64,000 nt of DNA from Pseudomonas sp. URIL14HWK12:I12 (GTDB lineage Bacteria; Pseudomonadota; Gammaproteobacteria; Pseudomonadales; Pseudomonadaceae). The position numbers and the translations under genes were made by a program. Below the pieces are notes generated by a model, which saw only the letters and a list, made by a program, of their open reading frames with translations, was not told the DNA's origin and searched no databases. The stretch spans positions 186,001-250,000 of the forward strand of contig NZ_QEQL01000007.1 of the NCBI RefSeq assembly GCF_003097135.1. The letters are read 5' to 3'. Below, piece after piece: positions 56,333-64,000 of the stretch (the stretch's first letter is position 1; each line of letters starts with the position of its first letter).

Positions 56333-57676
56333 TCATTGGGCTCTGGCTACAGGCCTGCCAGCTTCGGGTGGCGTGCCCATGACGATCGCCGCGGCGCCGG
56401 CCAGCATCAGCACGCCATAGGCCACTTGCGAAGCTGCCATGCTCCCGGTCAGGTCGATCAATGCGCCAACCAACGCTGGCATGAACACATTGCCCACGCC
56501 CGCCAGGGTGGTGACGAGCGCAATGCTGCCGGCCGCCGCCTTACCGGTCAGCAGGCTGCCAGGGAGCGTCCAGAACGGCCCGGTCGCACCCAGTACGGAG
56601 GCGGTGGCGACAACCAGAAGCACGACCGAAACAGTGGTACTGGGCTGCAGCAAAGCAAGCGTCAGCCAACCAAGGGCCGAGATGCCCAGGCAGATTGCCA
56701 CGTGCCAGCGGCGCTCCATGACCTTGTCGGAATGACGCCCAACCAGATACTGGGCGATCATGCCCACCAGAAACGGCAGTGAAGACAACAAGCCCACGTG
56801 AAACAGATCGCTTACGCCTGTTTTACGGATGATGGTCGGCACCCAGAAGGCAGCCGCTACGGCGCCGCTGAACACGGCAAGGGCAGTGAACGCCAGGATG
56901 TAAACCCGCTTGTCTTTGAGCGCCCCCAGCAGTGAATGGTGCTCACTGGCACCACTGCCCTCGTCTGCGGCCAACTCGTCAGAAATGACCGCCCTTTCGC
57001 GATCAGAAAGCCACTTCGCTTCCTTCGGAGAGTTGTCGAGCACCAGGTAGGTCACCACGCCCATCACACAGGCAGGAAGGCCGGCCACCAGAAAGAGAAT
57101 CTGCCAGCCCTTGAAACCGTAGAACCCGTCCAGATGCTGCATGATGCCACCGGCCAACGGGCCGCCGATCATGCCCGAAATAGGGATAGCCGCCATGAAC
57201 ATCGCCGTCACGCTTGCCCGGCGATTGCGTGGTATCCACAAGGTCAGAAACAACAGCACACCTGGGAAGAAACCCGCCTCGGCAACGCCCAGTATGAAGC
57301 GCAGCACGTAGAACACCATCTCGTTGTGCATCAGGGAAAATGCAGCGCAGGCGAGCCCCCACATGAGCATGATGCGCAACGCCGTCTTGCGGAAACCGAT
57401 GCGCTGGAGCATGAGGTTGCTCGGGATCTCGAACAGGATATAACCCACGAAGAACACGCCGGCACCGATGCCGAAAACCGTCTCGCCGAAGCCCAGGTCT
57501 TTCATGAACCCAAGCTTGGCAAAGCCGATGACGTTCCTGTCGATGAGCGCCAGGACATAGCAAATCATCAAGAGCGGCAGGATTTTCCATTTGACCCGGG
57601 CGAACGTACGGTTAGCGAACTGTTCATCCGTGACGGTCTGAATGCCGGTATCTGCACTGTCGCGTGCTGTGATCAT
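56333..57676 (-). CDS. MFS anion:cation symporter (ACS) family permease
   Basis: 447 residues, 12 spans. ACS-type markers are WKILPLLMICYVLALIDRNVIGFA near the N-terminus, GIGAGVFFVGYILFEIPSNL, RFILGVAEAGFFPGVLLFL and a central cytosolic loop. The family (TtuB, phthalate, hydroxyphenylacetate, galactarate permeases) takes up aromatic or sugar-acid anions. First gene of the permease-thiolase-fumarase operon, reading left from the palindromic operator. Start at 57676 preferred over 57745 by family length. Confidence 0.9.
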   Translation of the reverse strand: MITARDSADTGIQTVTDEQFANRTFARVKWKILPLLMICYVLALIDRNVIGFAKLGFMKDLGFGETVFGIGAGVFFVGYILFEIPSNLMLQRIGFRKTALRIMLMWGLACAAFSLMHNEMVFYVLRFILGVAEAGFFPGVLLFLTLWIPRNRRASVTAMFMAAIPISGMIGGPLAGGIMQHLDGFYGFKGWQILFLVAGLPACVMGVVTYLVLDNSPKEAKWLSDRERAVISDELAADEGSGASEHHSLLGALKDKRVYILAFTALAVFSGAVAAAFWVPTIIRKTGVSDLFHVGLLSSLPFLVGMIAQYLVGRHSDKVMERRWHVAICLGISALGWLTLALLQPSTTVSVVLLVVATASVLGATGPFWTLPGSLLTGKAAAGSIALVTTLAGVGNVFMPALVGALIDLTGSMAASQVAYGVLMLAGAAAIVMGTPPEAGRPVARAQ

Positions 57677-57775
57677 CGTTGGTTGCCCTGTTGTTGTTAT
57701 GGGTGACTGCCCGCCCTTTTTTCGACGCTCAGACTGAGAATCCAAGCCCAGGGTCAGGGCTCTTGCTGTGTGGAC

Positions 57776-57853
57776 ATGAGACGCGGGGGGCGAAAAAAAG
57801 TCAATAGGTCATTTTTATAGCCTATTGACTTTTCAAGCCCCCTCAATGGTAAT
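57776..57853. promoter_or_regulatory. Divergent permease/porin promoters with 13-bp perfect inverted repeat
   Basis: AAAAGTCAATAGG (57796-57808) and CCTATTGACTTTT (57821-57833) are perfect inverted repeats 12 bases apart. Each arm includes TTGACT. To the right TTGACT (57825-57830) has GGTAAT 17 bases later (57848-57853); to the left TTGACT on the minus strand (57804-57799) has TCTCAT 17 bases later (57781-57776). Both look like -35/-10 pairs, so one bound dimer or pair could control both directions. Predicted GntR regulator site. Confidence 0.75.
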
Positions 57854-57909
57854 TGGCCCGCTGGCTCAATGCCGGCGGATTTGAATGCTCCCACACAGGA
57901 CAGGTAACA

Positions 57910-59184
57910 ATGACAATAAACCTGAACCGGCAGCTGTTGACGCTCGCCACCCTCAACCTGCTGGCCGCAGCGAGCGCCCAGGCGGCGTTTCTGCAGGACA
58001 GCAAGCGCTCGATTGACTCGAAAACGTTCTACTTTCAAAACGACTATCGCGACGGGACTGGGCAAAACCGGGTCGAGGAAGCCGCACAAGGGCTGACGTT
58101 CCGGTTTCTATCGGGTTACACCGAGGGCGATATCGGCTTTGGCCTGAACGCAGCGCTAATGGCGGGCTTCAAGCTGGACTCAAGCCCGGAACGAAGTGGC
58201 TCTGGCCTGCTGCCGCGCGACGCCGAGCCACAACGGGGCGGGCCAAGCTATGCGCGCAAAGCCCAGGATGAGTACAGCAAGCTTGCACTGACTGCGAAAA
58301 TGCAGCTCTACAAGAACACCGAAGTGCTATACGGCACCTTGAGCCCGAACCTAGGGGTACTACAACCCAGCACCACACGCTTGTTCCCCCAGGACTTTTT
58401 CGGCACTCAGATCACCAACACTTCGATCGAAGGGCTGACACTCCAGGCTGGCAAGCTCGACAAAGCCAGGGCGCGTGACTCGACCGACTACCGCGGAGTC
58501 GGCATTGCCTATTCCAATGGCCAATATCCGAATGTCGAAGACCGCGACTTCAGGTACTTCGCTGCCGACTACGCCCTCAGCAAGAACCTCAGGCTTACCT
58601 ACAACCTCGGAGAGCTTGAAGATGTGTATCGCCAGCACTTTCTGGGGCTCAAGGGCAAGTTGGCCGCAGGGCCTGGTCGTATCGTCAGCGACGTAAGGGT
58701 ATTTCTGTCCGAAGATGCCGGCAGCCATGACGCCGGGCGCATCAGCAACCAGGTGTACAGCGGGCTGTTCGGCTACGAATGGCAAGGGCATACCCTCCAG
58801 GCGGGTTACCAGAAGGTCGACGGTGAAGGGGCCTATCCGCAACTGGACAGCACCGCGACCTATCTTCATACGGAAATGATGATCACCAACTTTGCCAAGC
58901 AAAACCAGGCGTCCTGGTTGGGCAGGTATGACTTTGACTTTGCAGCTGTCGGGATACCCGGGCTGGGGTTCACAGCCCGCTACGTCAAAAGCGATGACGC
59001 ACAGGTCAAGGGTTTCCAGGGCGAGCGCAGCGAACGTGAACTCGACACAGACCTGGGTTACGTCGTTCAGAGCGGCTCTCTCAAAGGCCTCGGCCTGCGT
59101 TGGCGCCATGGGATGTTGCGCAGCGATTACCAACGTAACAGTGATCAGGACCGGGTCATCATGGATTACAGCTTCAAGTTCTGA
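57910..59184 (+). CDS. OprD family outer-membrane porin
   Basis: 424 residues. Signal peptide MTINLNRQLLTLATLNLLAA ending after AQA, then the OprD opening AAFLQDSKRSIDSKTFYFQNDYRDG and repeated aromatic/charged beta strands to a terminal Phe (MDYSFKF). OprD porins give specific uptake of carboxylates such as aromatic acids and dicarboxylates. Coordinately controlled with the divergent permease. Confidence 0.92.
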   Translation: MTINLNRQLLTLATLNLLAAASAQAAFLQDSKRSIDSKTFYFQNDYRDGTGQNRVEEAAQGLTFRFLSGYTEGDIGFGLNAALMAGFKLDSSPERSGSGLLPRDAEPQRGGPSYARKAQDEYSKLALTAKMQLYKNTEVLYGTLSPNLGVLQPSTTRLFPQDFFGTQITNTSIEGLTLQAGKLDKARARDSTDYRGVGIAYSNGQYPNVEDRDFRYFAADYALSKNLRLTYNLGELEDVYRQHFLGLKGKLAAGPGRIVSDVRVFLSEDAGSHDAGRISNQVYSGLFGYEWQGHTLQAGYQKVDGEGAYPQLDSTATYLHTEMMITNFAKQNQASWLGRYDFDFAAVGIPGLGFTARYVKSDDAQVKGFQGERSERELDTDLGYVVQSGSLKGLGLRWRHGMLRSDYQRNSDQDRVIMDYSFKF

Positions 59185-59269
59185 GCGGACGCTCACCTCT
59201 GGATGGCGGTTGCGCCGCCGAGTGCCGCGCAACTGTTGAATCTGTAGCCCAAAACAACAAGGGGGCCCT

Positions 59270-60130
59270 ATGAACATCGCTGACACGCTACTGCGCGGTA
59301 TGGCAGCCAGCCTTATTGGCTTTTCGTGCCTGGCTCATTCGAGTACTGAGGTATCCCACAAGACCGTAAGCATTGCCGATGGGGTCATTTCCTATTCGGT
59401 GCGGGGCTCGGGCCCGCTGGTGATGGTGCTGGCATCGACCGGGCGAGGCAGCCAGGAGCTCGCGCCGCTGGCCGATCGGCTCGCAACCCGCGGCTATAAA
59501 GTCATCTTGCCTGATCCTAGAGGCGTAGACGGCTCGAAAGGCCCTATGGCCGGGGTTACATTCCATGATTTTGGAAATGACATGGCAACGGTTATCCAGG
59601 CTGAGGGCTCAGGGCCGGCCATCGTGGCCGGCCATGCCTACGGCCAGTGGATTGCCAAAACCATCGCTACCGATCATCCCTCTCTCGTATCTGGCATCGT
59701 CCTGCTCGCCGGCGGCGCGCGTCAGTGGCCTGCAGAACTCTCCGAGGCCATCACCCGAATCAACGATCCCGACTCGACCCGTGAAGAGAGGCTTGCGGGG
59801 TTGAAGCTGGCTTTTTTTGCCGAAGGTAACGATCCCACCCTCTGGTTATCCGGCTGGCATCCGGCGGTCACAGCCAGCCAGCGGGCGGCCCGAGCCAACA
59901 CCCCCAAGCAGAGTTACTGGGCAGGCGGCACTGCCCCCATTCTGGATCTACAGGCAGGCTCAGATCCTTTTCGGCCGCAAGCCTCACGCAATGAAGCCAG
60001 GGACGAGTTCGGCGACCGTGTGACCGTGAAGGTGATACCGAATGCGAGCCATGCGCTGCCAGCCGAGAAACCCGTGGAAACAGCCGATGCGATCGCCGAC
60101 TGGATAGGCACGCTTCCCAACGGAAAATAA
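59270..60130 (+). CDS. Exported alpha/beta-hydrolase-fold protein lacking the usual nucleophile
   Basis: 286 residues. A signal peptide (RGMAASLIGFSCLAHSS) implies periplasmic location. The fold is clear: VISYSVRGSGPLVMVLASTGRG, VILPDPRGVDGS, and a C-terminal LQAGSDPFRP acid and NASHALPAE His. However the nucleophile elbow is GHAYG (residues 121-125), with Ala123 in place of Ser. It may be non-hydrolytic, use other chemistry or bind a ligand. Lies in the right-going porin operon. Confidence 0.83.
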   Translation: MNIADTLLRGMAASLIGFSCLAHSSTEVSHKTVSIADGVISYSVRGSGPLVMVLASTGRGSQELAPLADRLATRGYKVILPDPRGVDGSKGPMAGVTFHDFGNDMATVIQAEGSGPAIVAGHAYGQWIAKTIATDHPSLVSGIVLLAGGARQWPAELSEAITRINDPDSTREERLAGLKLAFFAEGNDPTLWLSGWHPAVTASQRAARANTPKQSYWAGGTAPILDLQAGSDPFRPQASRNEARDEFGDRVTVKVIPNASHALPAEKPVETADAIADWIGTLPNGK

Positions 60131-60222
60131 CGCCTGGGTACTTTGCCTGTGTGGCCGTGTAGTCCGCAGGCGCTGGGCCGCCTCCAAACGCCCTCGGGCA
60201 CCATGAGCAAAGGATACCCCCC

Positions 60223-61119
60223 ATGCCTTGCGCATCCATCGTCATGCTCGGGCCCCTGCCCGACGCCCTTCACAGCCGCTTCAACGGGCCCTACCGGCTG
60301 GTGCCTCTGAATACCACCGAGAGTCTCATGTCGATCGAGGTCGCCGTGACGACCAGCATGACAGGGGCTAGTGCCGAGCAGATGGCGCAGCTAGGTGCGC
60401 TCAGATTGATCCTGTGCAATGGCGCAGGCCTGGACCGTATCGACCTGGAAGAAGCCGAGCGGCGGGGCATTGAAGTGTTCAATACCGCAGATGCGGTGAC
60501 ACAGGACACCGCCGACTATGCCGTAACCTTGATGATGGCCGCCCGGCGCAAAGTGGTCGAAGCCGATCGCTACGTGCGCGACGGCCAGTGGGGCGTCCGG
60601 CCGTGGGCGCCTTCACGCAGGCTGAGTACCGCCAAGGTTGGCATCGTCGGCCTAGGCAAGATCGGTACAGCAATCGCTGTGCGTTTGACGGCTCTGGGTA
60701 TCCGGGTGGCTTATCACACCCCCAAGCACAAACCCGAGGTCGAGCATCAGTACTTTGGTGATCTGGAAGAGCTGGCGCGGTGGAGTGACGCCCTGCTGGT
60801 GTGTTGCCCCGCTAACGCGGCTACCTACAAGATGATCAATGCAGCGGTACTTCACGCCTTGGGCAGCTCGGGCACCCTGATCAATGTGTCGCGGGGGGCC
60901 GTGGTGGCCGAGGACGATCTCATTGACGCACTGCGCAATGGGGTCATTGAAGGTGCAGCCTTGGACGTTTTCGAGAACGAACCTGCGATCGATGCCAGAA
61001 TCATCAAGGCACCCAACCTCATCCTTTCACCGCACGCCGCCGCGGTAACCCATGAAACCCGGCAGGGCATGGCAATGCTGTTGGCCGAGCGCGCACATCG
61101 CTACTTTGCCGAGCAGTGA
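60223..61119 (+). CDS. D-isomer-specific 2-hydroxyacid dehydrogenase family protein
   Basis: 298 residues. NAD(P)-binding GLGKIG at 143-148 and the catalytic triad Arg224 (NVSRGAVV), Glu253 (FENEP) and His271 (SPHAAAVT) are intact. Would reduce a 2-keto acid to a D-2-hydroxy acid or the reverse. Third gene after the porin; may handle a hydroxy or keto acid side product of the pathway. Confidence 0.88.
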   Translation: MPCASIVMLGPLPDALHSRFNGPYRLVPLNTTESLMSIEVAVTTSMTGASAEQMAQLGALRLILCNGAGLDRIDLEEAERRGIEVFNTADAVTQDTADYAVTLMMAARRKVVEADRYVRDGQWGVRPWAPSRRLSTAKVGIVGLGKIGTAIAVRLTALGIRVAYHTPKHKPEVEHQYFGDLEELARWSDALLVCCPANAATYKMINAAVLHALGSSGTLINVSRGAVVAEDDLIDALRNGVIEGAALDVFENEPAIDARIIKAPNLILSPHAAAVTHETRQGMAMLLAERAHRYFAEQ

Positions 61120-61134
61120 TAGGGCTTCGTCGTT

Positions 61135-61155
61135 AAAACCCCGGCGCCGGTTTTT
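61135..61155. terminator. Probable terminator between convergent genes
   Basis: AAAACC / GGTTTT arms around a CCGGCGCC core followed by TTTTT on the plus strand, 15 bases after the dehydrogenase stop. It may act in both directions. Confidence 0.55.
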
Positions 61156-61193
61156 GTGATGCAAGCCGGCCGCCAACGCATTGCGTAGGGCTA

Positions 61194-62081
61194 CTACTTG
61201 AACAGCCGCTCGGCAATGAAATCCACAAACACACGGATTTTCGGTGACAGGTGGCGGCTAGACGGCCACAGCGCCCAGAACTGCCCCCGATCCTGCATAT
61301 GGGCGTCCAGCACGGTTTCCAGTGCGCCGGTTTCGAGGGCCTCGCGCACCAGAAAATCCGGCATGTAGGCAATCCCGTGGCCATCGACGGCGGCCATCCG
61401 CACAGCCTCCATGTTATTGAGAGTCAGCACCGTGGGCAGCCGCAACTGGGTGATCTCCGGGTTGGCGCTCAGGCTCCAGTCCATAAGCTTGCCGGTGGTC
61501 ACGAAGCGGTAGCGAAGGCACTCGTGGCTTTCGAGGTCGGGCAGTGCCAGGGGGCGCCCTTTGCGCGCGAGATAGCCAGGCGCTGCGCACAATACGAAAC
61601 GGAACGCCCCGAGCTTGCGCGCCATGAGCCCAGAGTCAGCGAGCCCGCCGCTGCGGATCACCACGTCGAAGCCTTCTTCGATCACATCCACTAAGTTGTC
61701 GTTGAAGTCCATTTCCAGCTCGACTTCAGGGTAAGCGTTACGAAAGGCCGGCATCAGCGGCAGCAAAAAACGGTAGCCGATAGTGGGCAGGCTGACCCGC
61801 AGGCGCCCCCTAGGTGCCTGAGCCGCATGGCACAGCATGGCCTCGGCGTCTTGCAGGTCGTCGAGAATGCGGCGGCAGCGCTGGTAGAACAGTTCACCCT
61901 CCGCTGTGAGGTTGACCTTGCGCGTGCTGCGCTGGAACAGGCGCACCTTCAGCGAGCCTTCCAGGCGAGCCACATTCTTGCCCACAGCCGAGGCAGAAAT
62001 GCCCAGAGCACGCGCTGCCTTCACGAAGCTCAGCAACTCGGCGGTCTTCACGAAGGACTGAATACCGTTGAGGCTGTCCAT
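61194..62081 (-). CDS. LysR-family regulator of the adjacent efflux gene
   Basis: 295 residues of the CrgA/DsdC-like branch (MDSLNGIQSFVKTAELLSFV; KAARALGISASAVGKNVARL; VSLPTIGYRFLLPLMPAF). Divergent from the DHA2-type transporter with 109 bases between starts, so it is its likely regulator. Confidence 0.87.
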   Translation of the reverse strand: MDSLNGIQSFVKTAELLSFVKAARALGISASAVGKNVARLEGSLKVRLFQRSTRKVNLTAEGELFYQRCRRILDDLQDAEAMLCHAAQAPRGRLRVSLPTIGYRFLLPLMPAFRNAYPEVELEMDFNDNLVDVIEEGFDVVIRSGGLADSGLMARKLGAFRFVLCAAPGYLARKGRPLALPDLESHECLRYRFVTTGKLMDWSLSANPEITQLRLPTVLTLNNMEAVRMAAVDGHGIAYMPDFLVREALETGALETVLDAHMQDRGQFWALWPSSRHLSPKIRVFVDFIAERLFK

Positions 62082-62190
62082 GCGATTGCATCCTTAAGGT
62101 TCACTATGAATGGAATTCAAGGCCGTTTATCCCGTATTGCGGCCCCTGTAGATTCAGCCTCCACAGTGCAACAGCATGAGAGGGCGCGCA

Positions 62191-63732
62191 ATGGATGAAC
62201 CTGAGGATCACACCGCAGCCAGCGGCCGTTACTGTGCGCTGGTGGCCATTTGCATGGCAGCCCTGATATTGCCGCTGAGCTTTACCGGTGGCGCTGTGGC
62301 CACGCCGGCCATTGGAGCGTCGTTCGCCGCGGCCCCCTCTTCGCTGGCGTGGATCACCAACGCCTTCATGCTCAGTTTCGGCAGCTTGCTGATGGCAGCC
62401 GGGGCGCTAGCGGACCTGTATGGGCGCAAACGTCTGTTTATGCTCGGCCTGGTCCTGTTGGTCATCGCCAGCATGCTACTGGCGAGCGTTCGCAGCATCG
62501 CGTGGCTCGACGCGCTTCGCGCGGTGCAAGGGGTCGCCGCAGCCGCTGTACTGGCAAGCGGTTCGGCAGCCTTGGCACAGGCATTCGAAGGCCACGCACG
62601 CACACGGGCGTTTAGCGTGCTGGGCACCACCTTCGGCCTGGGCCTGGCATTCGGGCCGATGATCTGTGGCCTGCTGACAGAGCATTTCGGTTGGCGCTCT
62701 ATCTTCCTGTGCACCGCTGCACTGGCTGCCGTCTCATTGCTGGCCGCGGCCATGCGGATGAGCGAGAGCCGGAACCCGCAGGCGCAGTACCTGGACCTAC
62801 CCGGTGTGCTCAGCTTCTCGACCACGCTGGGGCTGTTGACCACTGCGATCATCCTCGGGCCACACGCCGGCTGGCGATCACCCTTGATGCTGGGGCTGTT
62901 TGCTGGCGCCCTGTTGAGCTTGCTGGCGTTCGTGGCCATCGAGGCGGGCGCATCCAGGCGGGGCCGGCAGCCCATGCTTGAGCTCAGCCTGTTCAAGTAC
63001 CCTCGCTTCGTAGGTGTGCAGATACTGCCCATCGGCACCTGCTTCTGCTACATCGTGCTGATCGTGCTGCTGCCGCTGCGTTTGATCGGTGTGGAAGGCG
63101 CCACGCCGCTGCACAGCGGCTTGATCATGCTCGCCTTGTCGGCGCCGATGCTGGTAGTACCGCTTCTGGCCGCATGGCTGAACCGCTGGGCCAGCGCCGC
63201 AACCCTTTCAGCGGGCGGCTTCCTGGTAGCGGCAGCAGGCCTCTACGCCATTGCGCACGTCGCGATCGGTGATCATCTGCAACTGATGCTGGCGATGCTG
63301 ATAATCGGCATCGGCACCGGCTTGCCCTGGGGGTTGATGGACGGGTTGGCCGTTAGCGTGATAGCCAAGGAACAGGCGGGAATGGCCGCCGGTATCTTCA
63401 ATACCACCCGGGTGGCCAGCGAAGGGGTGGCCCTTGCGATCACGCTTGCCCTGCTGACTGCACAAGTGGGCGCTGGCCTAACCCACACCTTTCCACCGAA
63501 CCGCTCACATGAGCTGGCGCAGCGCTTGGTCATGGGCGATCTGAGCCAAGTACAGGGGCTCGATCCCTTGATGCTGCAGGCAGCGTATCAGGAGGGCTTC
63601 GCCACCTTGATGCTGATCCTGAGCGGCTTGACTGTGTTGTCGGCCTTTACGGTGTTTTTCTTTATCGGCCACCCAGGGCGTGCCGCCAGCGCGCTGGGGC
63701 ATGAAGGCACGATGCCGAAAGGGGAACCGTGA
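62191..63732 (+). CDS. MFS transporter, DHA2 (14-span) drug efflux type
   Basis: 513 residues with about 14 spans. Motif A GALADLYGRKRLFMLGLVLLV near residue 70 and motif C-like VLGTTFGLGLAFGPMICGLL near residue 145 mark DHA2 exporters such as EmrB/QacA. ATG at 62191 has GAGAGGG 7 bases upstream; 62176 is an alternative. Likely drug:H+ antiport controlled by the divergent LysR gene. Confidence 0.88.
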   Translation: MDEPEDHTAASGRYCALVAICMAALILPLSFTGGAVATPAIGASFAAAPSSLAWITNAFMLSFGSLLMAAGALADLYGRKRLFMLGLVLLVIASMLLASVRSIAWLDALRAVQGVAAAAVLASGSAALAQAFEGHARTRAFSVLGTTFGLGLAFGPMICGLLTEHFGWRSIFLCTAALAAVSLLAAAMRMSESRNPQAQYLDLPGVLSFSTTLGLLTTAIILGPHAGWRSPLMLGLFAGALLSLLAFVAIEAGASRRGRQPMLELSLFKYPRFVGVQILPIGTCFCYIVLIVLLPLRLIGVEGATPLHSGLIMLALSAPMLVVPLLAAWLNRWASAATLSAGGFLVAAAGLYAIAHVAIGDHLQLMLAMLIIGIGTGLPWGLMDGLAVSVIAKEQAGMAAGIFNTTRVASEGVALAITLALLTAQVGAGLTHTFPPNRSHELAQRLVMGDLSQVQGLDPLMLQAAYQEGFATLMLILSGLTVLSAFTVFFFIGHPGRAASALGHEGTMPKGEP

Positions 63733-63851
63733 TGGGGTTGAAGCGGGCCGGTGCGGGGGTTGGTCAGGATCGCTTCAGCCGAAGCTGACACCCCCCTAAG
63801 CAGTACAAATCTCCGTTTTTGCATTCCTACCGATAGATGCCATATATCAAA

Positions 63852-64000
63852 CTACATATCCTCTATTGCTTCCAGGATTGTACTAATAAAGAAATCCTCA
63901 AAACTTTGGAAAGCAATTTTTTTCTCCCCATCTCGCTTAAACGATAATTCTGTCTCCACTACTACAGCCTCGCCACGCTCGCCAATAATAGAAGTGTCTA
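63852..64000 (-). CDS. C-terminal end of an unrecognised gene, AT-rich
   Basis: A minus-strand frame is open from the right edge to a TAG at 63854-63852, giving 48 residues: DTSIIGERGEAVVVETELSF, then KRDGEKKIAFQSFEDFFISTILEAIEDM in total. The segment is much more AT-rich than its neighbours, typical of horizontally acquired cargo such as immunity proteins. Too short to name. Confidence 0.45.
   Translation of the reverse strand, partial: DTSIIGERGEAVVVETELSFKRDGEKKIAFQSFEDFFISTILEAIEDM

Noticed and set aside
55173..56420. 415-residue plus-strand frame
   Set aside because: Antisense to the thiolase, a clear real gene.
45166..61119. Catabolic cluster as a recently transferred island
   Set aside because: No integrase, att-like repeats or strong composition shift was seen at its borders, so transfer remains only a possibility.

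Overview
The window is a high-GC chromosomal stretch from a Pseudomonas, most likely of the P. putida group. This rests on the gene order pstS-pstC-pstA, purEK, aspA, two-subunit pyruvate carboxylase with its LysR regulator, an RpiR/HexR-type regulator, uvrD, pdxY, COG0523 GTPases and a cardiolipin synthase, and on protein features typical of that genus (for example a ~765-residue PstC). No tRNA, rRNA, CRISPR array, insertion sequence, integrase or replication origin was seen. Coding density is very high and no gene-free stretch exceeds about 250 bases.

Layout. (1) 1-5 kb: phosphate uptake (pstS, pstC, start of pstA) behind a Pho box, then an MHS-type transporter. (2) 5-9 kb: thioesterase, hexose-6-phosphate mutarotase, two small envelope proteins, purK and purE. 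(3) 9-18 kb: an aspartate/asparagine-like block with a LysR regulator and divergent aspA, then after a methyltransferase, a Gfo/Idh/MocA oxidoreductase and its HTH regulator, an operon of AGCS symporter, aspartate/glutamate racemase-family protein and asparaginase. (4) 18-24 kb: bestrophin, a MocR regulator divergent from a PaiB-like gene, two acetyltransferases, and an NfeD/SPFH membrane pair. (5) 24-29.5 kb: pyruvate carboxylase B and A with a divergent LysR regulator, a small gene, and a HexR-like regulator with a perfect palindromic site in front of it. (6) 29.5-45 kb: c-di-GMP GGDEF/EAL protein, uvrD, a Tim44-like protein, a SUKH-like protein, a CPA2 antiporter, thioesterase, pdxY, two COG0523 GTPases (one behind a Zur-like box), and cardiolipin synthase.

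(7) 45-61 kb: the accessory highlight, a self-contained catabolic cluster with its own GntR/HutC-type regulator. Left-going genes are gntR, two glutathione-S-transferase-like proteins, a class III CoA-transferase, an AhpD/carboxymuconolactone-decarboxylase-like protein, a PDC-hydrolase-like amidohydrolase and a crotonase. Right-going are a PaaH-type 3-hydroxyacyl-CoA dehydrogenase and an enoyl-CoA hydratase. A second left-going operon has an ACS-family MFS permease, a PcaF-like thiolase and a two-subunit class I fumarase-type hydratase. A second right-going unit has an OprD-type porin, an alpha/beta-hydrolase-fold protein lacking the usual serine, and a D-2-hydroxyacid dehydrogenase. The three regulatory intergenic regions share a GTCAATAGG / CCTATTGAC motif, arranged as a 13-bp perfect inverted repeat that overlaps candidate -35 boxes of both the permease and porin promoters. 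My inference is uptake of an organic acid or lactone, CoA activation, and beta-oxidation through 3-hydroxyadipyl- and 3-oxoadipyl-CoA to succinyl-CoA and acetyl-CoA. No acyl-CoA dehydrogenase, oxygenase or CoA ligase is present, so the substrate is probably already unsaturated, hydroxylated or a lactone. The true substrate is unknown.

(8) 61-64 kb: LysR regulator, divergent DHA2-type multidrug MFS, and at the right edge an AT-rich segment with the C-terminus of an unrecognised gene.
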